NCBI GenBank assembly: GCA_946482365.1
Contig: CAMLQY010000004.1
Location: 1-64,000, forward strand
Direction of reading: 5' to 3'
Source: an uncultured Actinomycetes bacterium
Lineage (GTDB): Bacteria; Actinomycetota; Thermoleophilia; Solirubrobacterales; 70-9
Length of the DNA stretch: 64,000 nt
This document shows, piece after piece, positions 24,106-31,414 of this stretch. The notes under the pieces are model-generated. The model did no database searches. It was not told the origin of the DNA and saw nothing but the letters and a program-made list of their open reading frames with translations. The stretch's first letter is position 1, and the number at the start of each line of letters is the position of its first letter. A program made the translations under genes and the position numbers.

Positions 24106-25023
24106 ATGCCCGGGCTCAGCGCAGAGCGCCTGGCGCCGGTCGACGGCGTCGAGATCGCCTACCAGGAGGTGGGCGACCCCGGCGGAGAGCCGCTGCTGCT
24201 GGTGATGGGGCTGGGGACGCAGATGCTCGCCTGGGACAAGGAGCTCTGCGCCCTCCTGGCCGAGCGCGGCTTCCGCGTGGTCCGCTTCGACAACCGCGAC
24301 ATCGGCCACTCGACCATGCTCGACGAGGCGGGAACGCCGAAGCGCGTCGACCTCTTCCTCGGACGCCGGGCCAGCGCCGCCTACCTGCTCTCCGACATGG
24401 CCGCCGACACGGTTGGCCTGATGGACCACCTGGGGATCTCCTCGGCCCATGTCGTCGGCGCCTCGATGGGAGGGATGATCGGCCAGACGCTCGCGATCGA
24501 GCATCCCGAGCGGGTCCGCTCGCTGGTCTCGATCATGTCGACGACCGGCAGCCGCCGGGTCGGGACGCCGACGCTGAAGGCCTTCGGCCTGATGCTGGCC
24601 GAGGCGCCGCGCGATCGCGCCGGCTACGTCGAGCGCGTCCTCAAGACCTTCCGGGTGGTCGGCTCACCCGCCTACCCAACGGATGAGGCCAGGCTGCGCG
24701 AGCTGGCCGGGGAGATGTACGACCGCTCCCACAACCCGCGCGGGATCCTGCGCCAGATGCACGCAATCTCGGCCTCGGGCGACCGCACCGCATCGCTGCG
24801 CAGGCTGCGCCTGCCGGCGACGGTGATCCACGGCACCGGCGACCCTCTGGTCCGCCCCAGCGGCGGCCGCGCCACGGCCCGGGCCATCCCCGGCGCTCGC
24901 CTGCGCATCGTCGAGGGCATGGGCCACGACCTGCCCCGCGAGCTCTGGCCCCTCTTCGTCGGCGAGATCGCCGACACCGCCTCGCGAGCCGGCTTCCAGG
25001 CGCGCGCCAAGCAGCCGGCCTGA
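24106..25023 (+). CDS. Alpha/beta-hydrolase fold protein
   Basis: A 305-aa alpha/beta hydrolase. The oxyanion region is LLLVMGLGTQMLAWDKE, the nucleophile elbow GASMGGMIGQ gives Ser as nucleophile, and the acid and base lie in HGTGDPLV and GMGHDLP. The DNRDIGHST segment is shared with esterase/lipase and non-haem peroxidase-like members. Substrate unknown. ATG 24106 is preferred to an earlier frame start inside the inverted repeat, because TAGACT lies 8 nt before it. A paralogue with the same layout lies at 33616-34419. Confidence 0.87.
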   Translation: MPGLSAERLAPVDGVEIAYQEVGDPGGEPLLLVMGLGTQMLAWDKELCALLAERGFRVVRFDNRDIGHSTMLDEAGTPKRVDLFLGRRASAAYLLSDMAADTVGLMDHLGISSAHVVGASMGGMIGQTLAIEHPERVRSLVSIMSTTGSRRVGTPTLKAFGLMLAEAPRDRAGYVERVLKTFRVVGSPAYPTDEARLRELAGEMYDRSHNPRGILRQMHAISASGDRTASLRRLRLPATVIHGTGDPLVRPSGGRATARAIPGARLRIVEGMGHDLPRELWPLFVGEIADTASRAGFQARAKQPA

Positions 25024-25082
25024 CCGTCCCAATCGCGCCGGCTCCCGTCACTGCGCCACGATGCCCGTAAGATCGAGGCCAT

Positions 25083-25156
25083 CGGGGCGTGGCGCAGCCT
25101 GGTAGCGCGCGGCCTTTGGGTGGCCGAGGTCCCCGGTTCGAATCCGGGCGCCCCGA
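25083..25156 (+). tRNA. tRNA-Pro (UGG)
   Basis: A 74-nt tRNA with acceptor stem CGGGGCG/CGCCCCG, anticodon stem CGGCC/GGCCG around TTTGGGT (anticodon TGG) and T loop TTCGAAT. The TIR gene module begins 57 bp downstream. Confidence 0.92.
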
Positions 25157-25213
25157 TGTGAAGTCGCCATATGCGCAAAGAGGTCCGAGCGCCTTATAGA
25201 CTCATCGACCCAG

Positions 25214-26446
25214 GTGCCCGAGGGACCATTCTTCTTTTTCAGCTACGCCCGCGACGATCACCTGGGCGATGCGCAGCGTGTGATCAAGCGCTTTTACGAA
25301 GACCTCGAAACAGAGGTCGCCGCGCGCCTGGGCCTTCCCCGTCCACTCGGGTTCATGGACAGTCGCAGCATAAGCAATGGTGACGACTGGTCCGACGAGC
25401 TGCGAGAGGCACTCGGCACGTGCTGTGTGTTCGTACCGATTCTCTCTCGGACAATGTTCGGCAGGGAATATTGCGGGCGCGAGTGGGCATATTTCGAACG
25501 ACGCATGGATGCTGCCAAGCAAAAAGCCGGAGGCGTGCGGCCGCCGCTCATCCAGCCCGTCCTCTTTGTCGGTCCACACCGCTTGACACCGGTTCCCGAG
25601 GTTGTGAAAAAGGTGCAGAATCGCGCTGACGAGTTTCCCTCTCAATATAATGAGGAAGGGCTGCGGGGAGTGATGATCCTGCGGGAGAACGAGGATTATC
25701 GCCAGTTTCTCATCGCGTTCGCCGAGAGGCTTGCCACTGTCTTCGAGAGTCACGGAGCTGCGCCCGCGGTGGAGCTGCCCAGGATCGAGGATCTTCCGAA
25801 TGCATTTCACGCGATGGGTAGCCAAGCCATCGCGACGGAGGACGCCTCCCTCCGCCTAGCGCAGTTCTACTACGTCGCAGGTAAACGCGACGAGCTTGCC
25901 CAGTTGCGTACCTACCTCGATTGCTACGGCGAGCTCGGCGGGGCGGACTGGCAACCGTATATGCCTCTGGCCGACCAACCCGTGGGCCTGCTCGCCAGCG
26001 GCGTCGCGGCCGAGGAGAATCTCCTCTATGAGTGGGTGCGCTTGGACGAGGATCTGATCGAGCATCTGGACGAGGCCGCCCGCACGCGCACGATGGTCAT
26101 GCTCATTGTCGATCCGTGGACGGTTCGGCTACCGCGTTACAAGAGCCTGATGAACGAGCTCGACCAACGCAGCTATCCGAACACTGCAGTCCTCGTGCCG
26201 CGCAATCCCGATGATCCCGAGTCCCGAGACGGGAAGATCGACAGCGACGTGCTGAGCCTTTTCGCGAATCGCGTGACTTCCAGCAAGGATCAATTTGAAG
26301 ACGGAATCGCCTCGCCCGACGAGCTCAAGGGCGAACTCGCGCGCAAACTTCAGGCCGCAAAATCACGCATAGAGAAGCAGATGCAAATTCGTCGCGTGGC
26401 GGCTGGGGACGGGCCGTCCAGCCTGCCCGTGATCGGGAGCGGCTGA
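25214..26446 (+). CDS. FxsC/TIR-like protein, first gene of TIR module
   Basis: A 410-aa protein whose N-terminal third is a TIR-like fold of the FxsC type: FFFFSYARDD at the start, GFMDSRSISNGDDW in the middle, and CGREWAYFERR with Glu90 at the position of the TIR catalytic acid. The C-terminal part (about 195-380) is a second alpha/beta region (MVMLIVDPWTVRLPRYKSLM...NTAVLVPRNPDD) typical of FxsC-like proteins. The FxsA/FxsB peptide and radical-SAM partners of the FxSxx-COOH system are not present nearby. GTG 25214 follows TAGACT by 11 nt. It is 2 bp from the next gene. Likely function: NAD-related TIR signalling in defence (inference). Confidence 0.75.
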   Translation: MPEGPFFFFSYARDDHLGDAQRVIKRFYEDLETEVAARLGLPRPLGFMDSRSISNGDDWSDELREALGTCCVFVPILSRTMFGREYCGREWAYFERRMDAAKQKAGGVRPPLIQPVLFVGPHRLTPVPEVVKKVQNRADEFPSQYNEEGLRGVMILRENEDYRQFLIAFAERLATVFESHGAAPAVELPRIEDLPNAFHAMGSQAIATEDASLRLAQFYYVAGKRDELAQLRTYLDCYGELGGADWQPYMPLADQPVGLLASGVAAEENLLYEWVRLDEDLIEHLDEAARTRTMVMLIVDPWTVRLPRYKSLMNELDQRSYPNTAVLVPRNPDDPESRDGKIDSDVLSLFANRVTSSKDQFEDGIASPDELKGELARKLQAAKSRIEKQMQIRRVAAGDGPSSLPVIGSG

Positions 26447-26448
26447 CG

Positions 26449-28086
26449 ATGGCCGCGGGGTCGGGGCAGATCGTCACCTTCTACTCGTACAAGGGCGGCA
26501 CCGGCCGCTCGATGATGCTGGCCAATGTGGCCTGGATCCTCGCGAGCAACGGGCAACGCGTTCTAACCGTCGATTGGGACCTGGAGGCGCCGGGGCTGCA
26601 TAGGTATTTCCGACCCTTCCTGTTCGATGAGGATCTCCTCGGGAGCGACGGGGTCATCGACTTCGTCTCCGAGTTCACAAGCGCGGCTCGGCGTGCCCCC
26701 GGGGAGGCACATGACGAGGACTGGTTCGATCCGTATGCGGACCTGGCGCAGTACGCCGTGCCGCTTGACTGGGACTTCGAAGGGGGGAGGCTTGACCACG
26801 TGGGGGCGGGACGCCAGGGAGCGTCCTACTCGCTGCGCGTTTCGTCATTCGACTGGGCCGAGTTTTACGACGATTTCGGTGGCGGGGCGTTTCTTTCGCG
26901 CACCCGGGAGCATCTCAAGAAGCGCTATGACTATGTGCTGATTGACAGCCGCACCGGGCTCGCCGATACCTCGGGCATCTGCACGGTGCAGATGCCCGAT
27001 GCGCTGGTTGTCTGCTTCACCCTCAACAACCAAAGCGTGGACGGCGCAGCCGAGGTCGCCGACTCGGTCAGGCGGCAGCGGCACGAGGGTTTGCGGATGC
27101 TCACCGTGCCGATGCGCGTCGACAACAGCGAGAAGATAAAGCTCGACCTGCGCCGCGAGGCCGCGCTGGAGCGATTTGCTGACTTTGCCGACACGTCGTC
27201 ATTGCTCGAGGAACAGTGGGCCGAAGTCGAAGTCGGTTACCAGCCGTACTACGCATATGAGGAGATCCTTGCCACCTTCGGCGACGTGCCTGGGCGGGGT
27301 CGCACGATACTCGCGGCGGCAGAGCGCATGGCTGCCTGGGTAACGGACGATCAGGTGACCAGGGCCAGGCGTGTCAGTGAGTCGCGTCGTCGTGAGGTGT
27401 TGGCTCGCTACGAGGGAACTCTTGTCGCGCCGCTTGGTGCCTCGGAGCAGACCGTCTACGTCAGCTACCGCCGGGCCGATTCCGCCTACGCGGGGCGGCT
27501 CTACGACGCACTGGTGGATCAGTTGGGTGAGCGCCAGGTGGTAACGAGCGAGGACATCGAACTCGGTGTCGACTTCATCGCCCACCTCACAAGCGCCATC
27601 AACGCGGCGGCTGTGGTCCTCGTAATGATCGGTCCGCATTGGATCGAGAGGGAGGGTGAATTGAGCGGGTTCGCAGACCCCGCAGATCCGGGCACATTTT
27701 CAGCGGTTGAGATCAAGATTGCGCTTGAGGCGGAGACGAGGGTGATCCCGGTTTTCGTTGGCGGCGCAGTCCCGCGGCAGCTCTATCGGCTCAAGGGGAT
27801 TCCCGAGGGCCTTGCCCGGCGTCAGGCGGTTGAGCTCGATGACGCGCAGTGGGGCTATGACGTGCGTCGTCTCCTCGCGGCGGTCGAGCTCGCGATGGTC
27901 AACGCCGACCAACCGGTCAGCGCCGCAGGGGCGTCTCCGAAGGCGCGCCGGGCATCGCCGGAAAGCTGGGAGGTGATCGACGAGGTTCTTGGGCGGAACC
28001 GCGTAAGCATGGTAGTGCTGACAGTCTCGGTAGCCCTGACGCTGCTGAGTATCGTCATTGCTGTCTTGACGCTCGTCAAGCCATAG
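26449..28086 (+). CDS. KGGxGR ParA-like ATPase fused to TIR and membrane helix
   Basis: A 545-aa three-part protein. Residues 1-300 are a SIMIBI/ParA-MinD-like ATPase with deviant Walker A YKGGTGRS (14-21), VDWDLEAPG (41-49) and VLIDSRTG (163-170). Residues about 335-475 form a TIR_2-type domain (VYVSYRRADSAYAGRLYDAL; candidate catalytic Glu421 in SAVEIKIALE). Residues 519-542 form one transmembrane helix (VVLTVSVALTLLSIVIAVLTL), with only a few residues after it, so the enzyme domains should face the cytoplasm. KGGVGR-type ATPases occur beside FxsC genes in other bacteria. A nucleotide-gated, membrane-tethered TIR effector is a reasonable reading, not shown. Confidence 0.8.
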   Translation: MAAGSGQIVTFYSYKGGTGRSMMLANVAWILASNGQRVLTVDWDLEAPGLHRYFRPFLFDEDLLGSDGVIDFVSEFTSAARRAPGEAHDEDWFDPYADLAQYAVPLDWDFEGGRLDHVGAGRQGASYSLRVSSFDWAEFYDDFGGGAFLSRTREHLKKRYDYVLIDSRTGLADTSGICTVQMPDALVVCFTLNNQSVDGAAEVADSVRRQRHEGLRMLTVPMRVDNSEKIKLDLRREAALERFADFADTSSLLEEQWAEVEVGYQPYYAYEEILATFGDVPGRGRTILAAAERMAAWVTDDQVTRARRVSESRRREVLARYEGTLVAPLGASEQTVYVSYRRADSAYAGRLYDALVDQLGERQVVTSEDIELGVDFIAHLTSAINAAAVVLVMIGPHWIEREGELSGFADPADPGTFSAVEIKIALEAETRVIPVFVGGAVPRQLYRLKGIPEGLARRQAVELDDAQWGYDVRRLLAAVELAMVNADQPVSAAGASPKARRASPESWEVIDEVLGRNRVSMVVLTVSVALTLLSIVIAVLTLVKP

Positions 28087-28157
28087 TCGGGCGAATGCGT
28101 GGGCTCTCGCTACGATGGCGGCGTGCGACTGTCGAATGGGAGCGGTAGGGCCCAGCG

Positions 28158-28721
28158 ATGAAGAAGCCCGCTTCGGTGGCGGTCTCAATCAACCTCCCCT
28201 TCGGCCTCGGGGGACTTCAGGGTACGTGGGAGCCGGACGAGAGTGAGCAGAAGGCGGCCTGGGAGATGTACGTCGAGTTGGTCACCCGGGTGGCCATCGT
28301 GGAGCTCCGGCCCAATGAGGGTCTCTTGCGGGAGGCCCTGTCCTCTCTGTACAGTCTGTTCGACACCACCCGGTCGATTCTCCGCGCGCACGGACCAGGG
28401 GTCGCGCAGGCGAAGGGCAAGGGCAGCTACTCGTTTGGTCTGCTGGCGGTGGTGATCCTCAACGACGTTCTGCGCCCCCTGCTCGCCAGGTGGCATCCGC
28501 TCCTGCTTGACTACGAAAGTACCCGTCCAAACGCGCTTTCGCAGACGGAACATGAGGATGCGTGGCCACACGGTGACGAGCTGCGTTCCGCTCTGAATGA
28601 GGTGCGTGGCACCCTTGCGCAGTACGGCGACCTTCTGGCCAGCGTTGCGGGTGTCCCTTCGCTGTTGGTGCGCGATGGCGTTGCGCCAAAGGGGCCGCAG
28701 GGAACCGGCCGGCCGGTCTAG
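28158..28721 (+). CDS. Helical companion protein, third gene of TIR module
   Basis: A 187-aa soluble protein, mostly alpha-helical, of no family I can name. Notable segments are LYSLFDTTRSILRAHGPGVA, FGLLAVVILNDVLRPLLARW, HPLLLDYESTRP, and a C-terminal LRSALNEVRGTLAQYGDLL. The pattern looks conserved rather than random. It starts 71 bp after the ATPase-TIR gene on the same strand. In related loci I recall a similar small protein next to FxsC and KGGVGR genes, which would make it a component of the system, perhaps the sensor or an inhibitor. The ATG at 28158 was chosen; no other start fits. It overlaps the convergent MFS gene by 4 bp. Confidence 0.65.
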   Translation: MKKPASVAVSINLPFGLGGLQGTWEPDESEQKAAWEMYVELVTRVAIVELRPNEGLLREALSSLYSLFDTTRSILRAHGPGVAQAKGKGSYSFGLLAVVILNDVLRPLLARWHPLLLDYESTRPNALSQTEHEDAWPHGDELRSALNEVRGTLAQYGDLLASVAGVPSLLVRDGVAPKGPQGTGRPV

Positions 28722-29962
28722 GGATCCTCGGGCTTCAGCGACCGCATCTCCCGGACGCTCGGGACGGCGATGACCGCGAAGGTTGCGACTGCGATCACGG
28801 CGGTGGCGGCGATCAGGCCGGGGCCGGCGCCGAACAGCTCCTGCTCGAGGCTGCCGAGCATGTAGCCGAGCGGGATCAGGGCGAAGGAGCCGAGCAGGTC
28901 GTAGGAGCTGAGGCGAGATCGCAGGGAGATCGGGGTGCGGGTCTGCAGGATCGTCTCCCAGAGAGCGCCGAAGATCGCCAGCGAGGCCCCGGCTGCGGCG
29001 GCGCCCGCGGCGATCAGGCCGACGGGTGCCAGCGTCGCCAGGAGCAGCAGCGGCGCCGCCCACGCACCGATCGCGAGGGTGGCCACCAGCAGCGGGCGGT
29101 CGGGTTTCCATGCCATCGCGACGATCGCCCCGAGCACCTCGCCAGCACCCAGCGCGGCGAGGATCGTCGCCCAGGCCGCCGGGCCGCCGAGCGAGTTCGC
29201 CGAGACGGTCGGGCCGAAGACGAAGAAGGGGGCGAAGACGAGTGCGTTGAGGATCGCGAACTCGGTGACGACGACCCAGACCCAGGTCGTGCGGCGGAAC
29301 TCTTCCCAGCCCGCGGCGAGGTCCTGCCGCACCGTGCTGGCCCGGCGCCGGGCCGCCTGCGGCACCTGGACCCGGACCTTGGCGAGCAATGCCGCGCTGA
29401 GCAGGAAGCTGGCGGCGTCGACGGCGAAAGCCCAGCCGGGGCCGGCGGCGGCGAGGGCCGCGACGGCGATCGCCGGGCCCGCGATGCCGCCGATCGAGAC
29501 GGCCATCCCGCGCAGCGCGTTCGCGCCCTGGAGCCGCTCGGGGGGCACGGACTGCGATATCAGCCCCTGTATCGACGGCATGAAGAACGCCGCGCCGGCG
29601 CCGAGCACCGCCTGCGCGGCGACGAGGTGCCAGAGCTCCGCATGGCCGCTGATCAGCAGCACCGCCACGATCCCCTGCGAGGCGAACCGGCAGAGGTCGG
29701 CCGCGATCACCACCGAGCGGCGAGCCATCCGGTCTCCGCCCACGCCGCCGAAGAGGAGGAGGGCGGCGAGCACGACGGCCTGGGCGGCGAGGGCGATGCC
29801 GACCTGGGCCATCGAGCCGCCGATCGAGAGCACGGCGAACGGCAGCACCGCCAGCACCATCAGGTCGCCCACCGCGGAGGTGAGCTGGGCGAGCACGAGC
29901 CGGCGCAGGTTTCCTTCGCGCAGCGCCGAGAGGTCGAAAGCGCGCCTGGCTCTCCCGGTCAT
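28718..29962 (-). CDS. MFS transporter
   Basis: A 414-aa major facilitator with about twelve hydrophobic helices. The loop 2-3 signature appears as GGVGGDRMARRSVV (a G..aDR.gRR variant). An enterobactin-exporter-like (MFS_3) arrangement is suggested by FDLSALREGNLRRLVLAQLTSAVGD at the start. It is probably a drug or metabolite exporter in the cytoplasmic membrane. A near-perfect inverted repeat 10 bp upstream of the ATG (29972-30001) is a likely operator, but no regulator gene is adjacent. It converges on the TIR module with a 4-bp overlap. Confidence 0.87.
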   Translation of the reverse strand: MTGRARRAFDLSALREGNLRRLVLAQLTSAVGDLMVLAVLPFAVLSIGGSMAQVGIALAAQAVVLAALLLFGGVGGDRMARRSVVIAADLCRFASQGIVAVLLISGHAELWHLVAAQAVLGAGAAFFMPSIQGLISQSVPPERLQGANALRGMAVSIGGIAGPAIAVAALAAAGPGWAFAVDAASFLLSAALLAKVRVQVPQAARRRASTVRQDLAAGWEEFRRTTWVWVVVTEFAILNALVFAPFFVFGPTVSANSLGGPAAWATILAALGAGEVLGAIVAMAWKPDRPLLVATLAIGAWAAPLLLLATLAPVGLIAAGAAAAGASLAIFGALWETILQTRTPISLRSRLSSYDLLGSFALIPLGYMLGSLEQELFGAGPGLIAATAVIAVATFAVIAVPSVREMRSLKPEDP

Positions 29963-29971
29963 CTCCGTCCT

Positions 29972-30001
29972 TCCTTTTGCTCAGAATAAACTGAGTAAAA
30001 G
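29972..30001. promoter_or_regulatory. Probable operator upstream of MFS gene
   Basis: CCTTTTGCTCAG and CTGAGTAAAAGG form a 12-bp inverted repeat with one mismatch around AATAAA. It lies 10 bp upstream of the MFS start on the minus strand, in the place expected for a TetR/MarR/PadR-type repressor site. It is A+T-rich against a G+C-rich background. Confidence 0.6.
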
Positions 30002-30093
30002 GCTAGACCATCGATGGGTTGGGATCAACGGAGTTATGTAGAGCGGACGTTTGTCCCCTCCAGTTTCCGGAGATTCGTGTCGATGCCCTGCCG

Positions 30094-30360
30094 ATGACGC
30101 AGAGCCACATGGGGGAGCAGCGCAGGGAGCGGGCCGTGTTCGAAACCGACCGGCACCTGATCGCCGGTGACGTCACCCTGCCCCGCGAGGGCTATGCGAG
30201 CCGCCTCTCGGATGCGCTCAACCGCGACGAGATCGGCTTCCTTCCGCTCACCGACGTCGAGATCACCACCACCTCCACCGGTGAGGTGACGCGGCGTGAG
30301 TTCGTCGTGCTCGGCAAGGCTCACATCAAGCTCGCCTACCCGGCCGAGCCGAGCGGTTAG
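30094..30360 (+). CDS. DUF6812-like small protein
   Basis: An 88-aa protein with the pattern RERAVFETDRHLIAGDVTLP, GYASRLSDALNRDEIGFLPLTDVEI, and FVVLGKAHIKLAYP. This matches a small beta-rich actinobacterial family I associate with DUF6812, whose function is unknown. The start could be ATG 30094 or ATG 30109; the family usually begins shortly before RRERAVFE, which favours the later one. It stands alone. Confidence 0.65.
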   Translation: MTQSHMGEQRRERAVFETDRHLIAGDVTLPREGYASRLSDALNRDEIGFLPLTDVEITTTSTGEVTRREFVVLGKAHIKLAYPAEPSG

Positions 30361-30399
30361 TGGCTCAGCCGGGAGCGAGTCGACCGGGCTCGCGCGCCG

Positions 30400-30675
30400 C
30401 TACGCCCGCGCCTCGCGCCGCCGGTTGCCCTGGGCGTAGGAGCCGAGGTCGAAGACGAAGGCGAGGACGACGATGAACCACTCGAAGCCAACGACCCCCC
30501 TGGAGGAGCTCCACATCACCGCGTAGGCGAGGGTCGTCCAGGGCAGCAGGAAGAAGCCGAGGAAGGGCACGAACCAGCTCTCGAAGGCGCGGCTGAGCAT
30601 GTCGCTGAACAGCCAGAGCACGAACAGCGCTAGCCGTGGCGAGATCAGGGCGAAGAGTACGACGAAGCAGCCGAT
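30400..30675 (-). CDS. Small membrane protein, apparent non-canonical ATC start
   Basis: Protein-like sequence runs from the ATC at 30675 (IGCFVVLFALISPRLALFVLW) through to the stop at 30400, with three to four hydrophobic helices (including FVPFLGFFLLPWTTLAYAVMW and FEWFIVVLAFVFDLGSYAQG), 91 aa in all. The first ordinary start is GTG 30621, which would cut off 18 residues of a segment that resembles the conserved N-terminus of this small actinobacterial family. An in-frame TAA at 30687 is also part of a TAACGT -10 box that ends 6 nt before the ATC, the spacing of leaderless starts elsewhere in this window. The true start is uncertain. Confidence 0.6.
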   Translation of the reverse strand: MGCFVVLFALISPRLALFVLWLFSDMLSRAFESWFVPFLGFFLLPWTTLAYAVMWSSSRGVVGFEWFIVVLAFVFDLGSYAQGNRRREARA

Positions 30676-30714
30676 GGGCCAACGTTACCTCGGCGCTAGG
30701 CTGGAACGCGAGCA

Positions 30715-31311
30715 ATGAACCGACTTGACAATCTGACGACGAAGCGCCACGCCGTGCTGGGCACGTCGCTGGCGCCGCCGTTCCCGGAGGGGATCGAGAC
30801 GGCCTACTTCGCGCTCGGCTGCTTCTGGGGTGCGGAGCGCCTCTTCTGGGGGATCGACGGCGTCTACACGACGGCCGTCGGCTACATGAACGGGACCACG
30901 CCGAACCCGACCTACGAGGAGGTCTGCAGCGGCAGGACCGGCCACGCGGAGGCCGTCCTGGTCGCCTTCGACCCGGCCAAGGTCTCCTACGCAGGCCTGC
31001 TGAAGGTCTTCTTCGAGGAGCACGACCCGACCCAGGGCATGCGCCAGGGCAACGACGTCGGCACCCAGTACCGCTCGGGGATCTACTTCACGGGCGACGC
31101 CCAGAAGACCACGGCCGAGATGGCCAGGCGCGCCTACGACGAGGCGCTGCGGGCGGCGGGCCACGACCCGGTGACGACCGAGATCGAGCCGGCGGCGCCC
31201 TTCTACCACGCCGAGGACTACCACCAGCAGTACCTGCACGAGGTGCCGAACGGCTACTGCGGCCTGGCCGGCACCGGGGTCTCCTGCCGCATCCCGGTCG
31301 CGGCCTCCTAG
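30715..31311 (+). CDS. msrA: Peptide methionine (S)-S-oxide reductase MsrA
   Basis: A 198-aa MsrA. The catalytic GCFWGAE motif gives Cys36 as nucleophile, followed by VGYMNG and the [18 protein letters not shown] substrate loop. Later motifs are [19 protein letters not shown] and [12 protein letters not shown]. The C-terminal [12 protein letters not shown] carries the resolving cysteines. It reduces S-methionine sulphoxide in proteins with thioredoxin, protecting against oxidation. TAGGCT lies 12 nt before the ATG, in the divergent region shared with the small membrane protein. MsrB is not in the window. Confidence 0.95.
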   Translation: MNRLDNLTTKRHAVLGTSLAPPFPEGIETAYFALGCFWGAERLFWGIDGVYTTAVGYMNGTTPNPTYEEVCSGRTGHAEAVLVAFDPAKVSYAGLLKVFFEEHDPTQGMRQGNDVGTQYRSGIYFTGDAQKTTAEMARRAYDEALRAAGHDPVTTEIEPAAPFYHAEDYHQQYLHEVPNGYCGLAGTGVSCRIPVAAS

Positions 31312-31323
31312 CTCAGTCCTCGC

Positions 31324-31368
31324 GGTGCAACGCAAAGGGGGCCTATTTGACGGAAAAAACGTTGCACC
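31324..31368. repeat. GGTGCAACG-family element, copy 3, degenerate
   Basis: The 9-bp ends GGTGCAACG (31324-31332) and CGTTGCACC (31360-31368) are perfectly complementary, but the inner part no longer pairs. Part of the inside (GGGGGCCTATT) is shared with copy 1. It lies between two genes on the plus strand. Confidence 0.75.
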
Positions 31369-31414
31369 TGTGATGAGGGCCGTCGCCCGGCGCGCCGAAT
31401 AGCATCTCGCGCTT

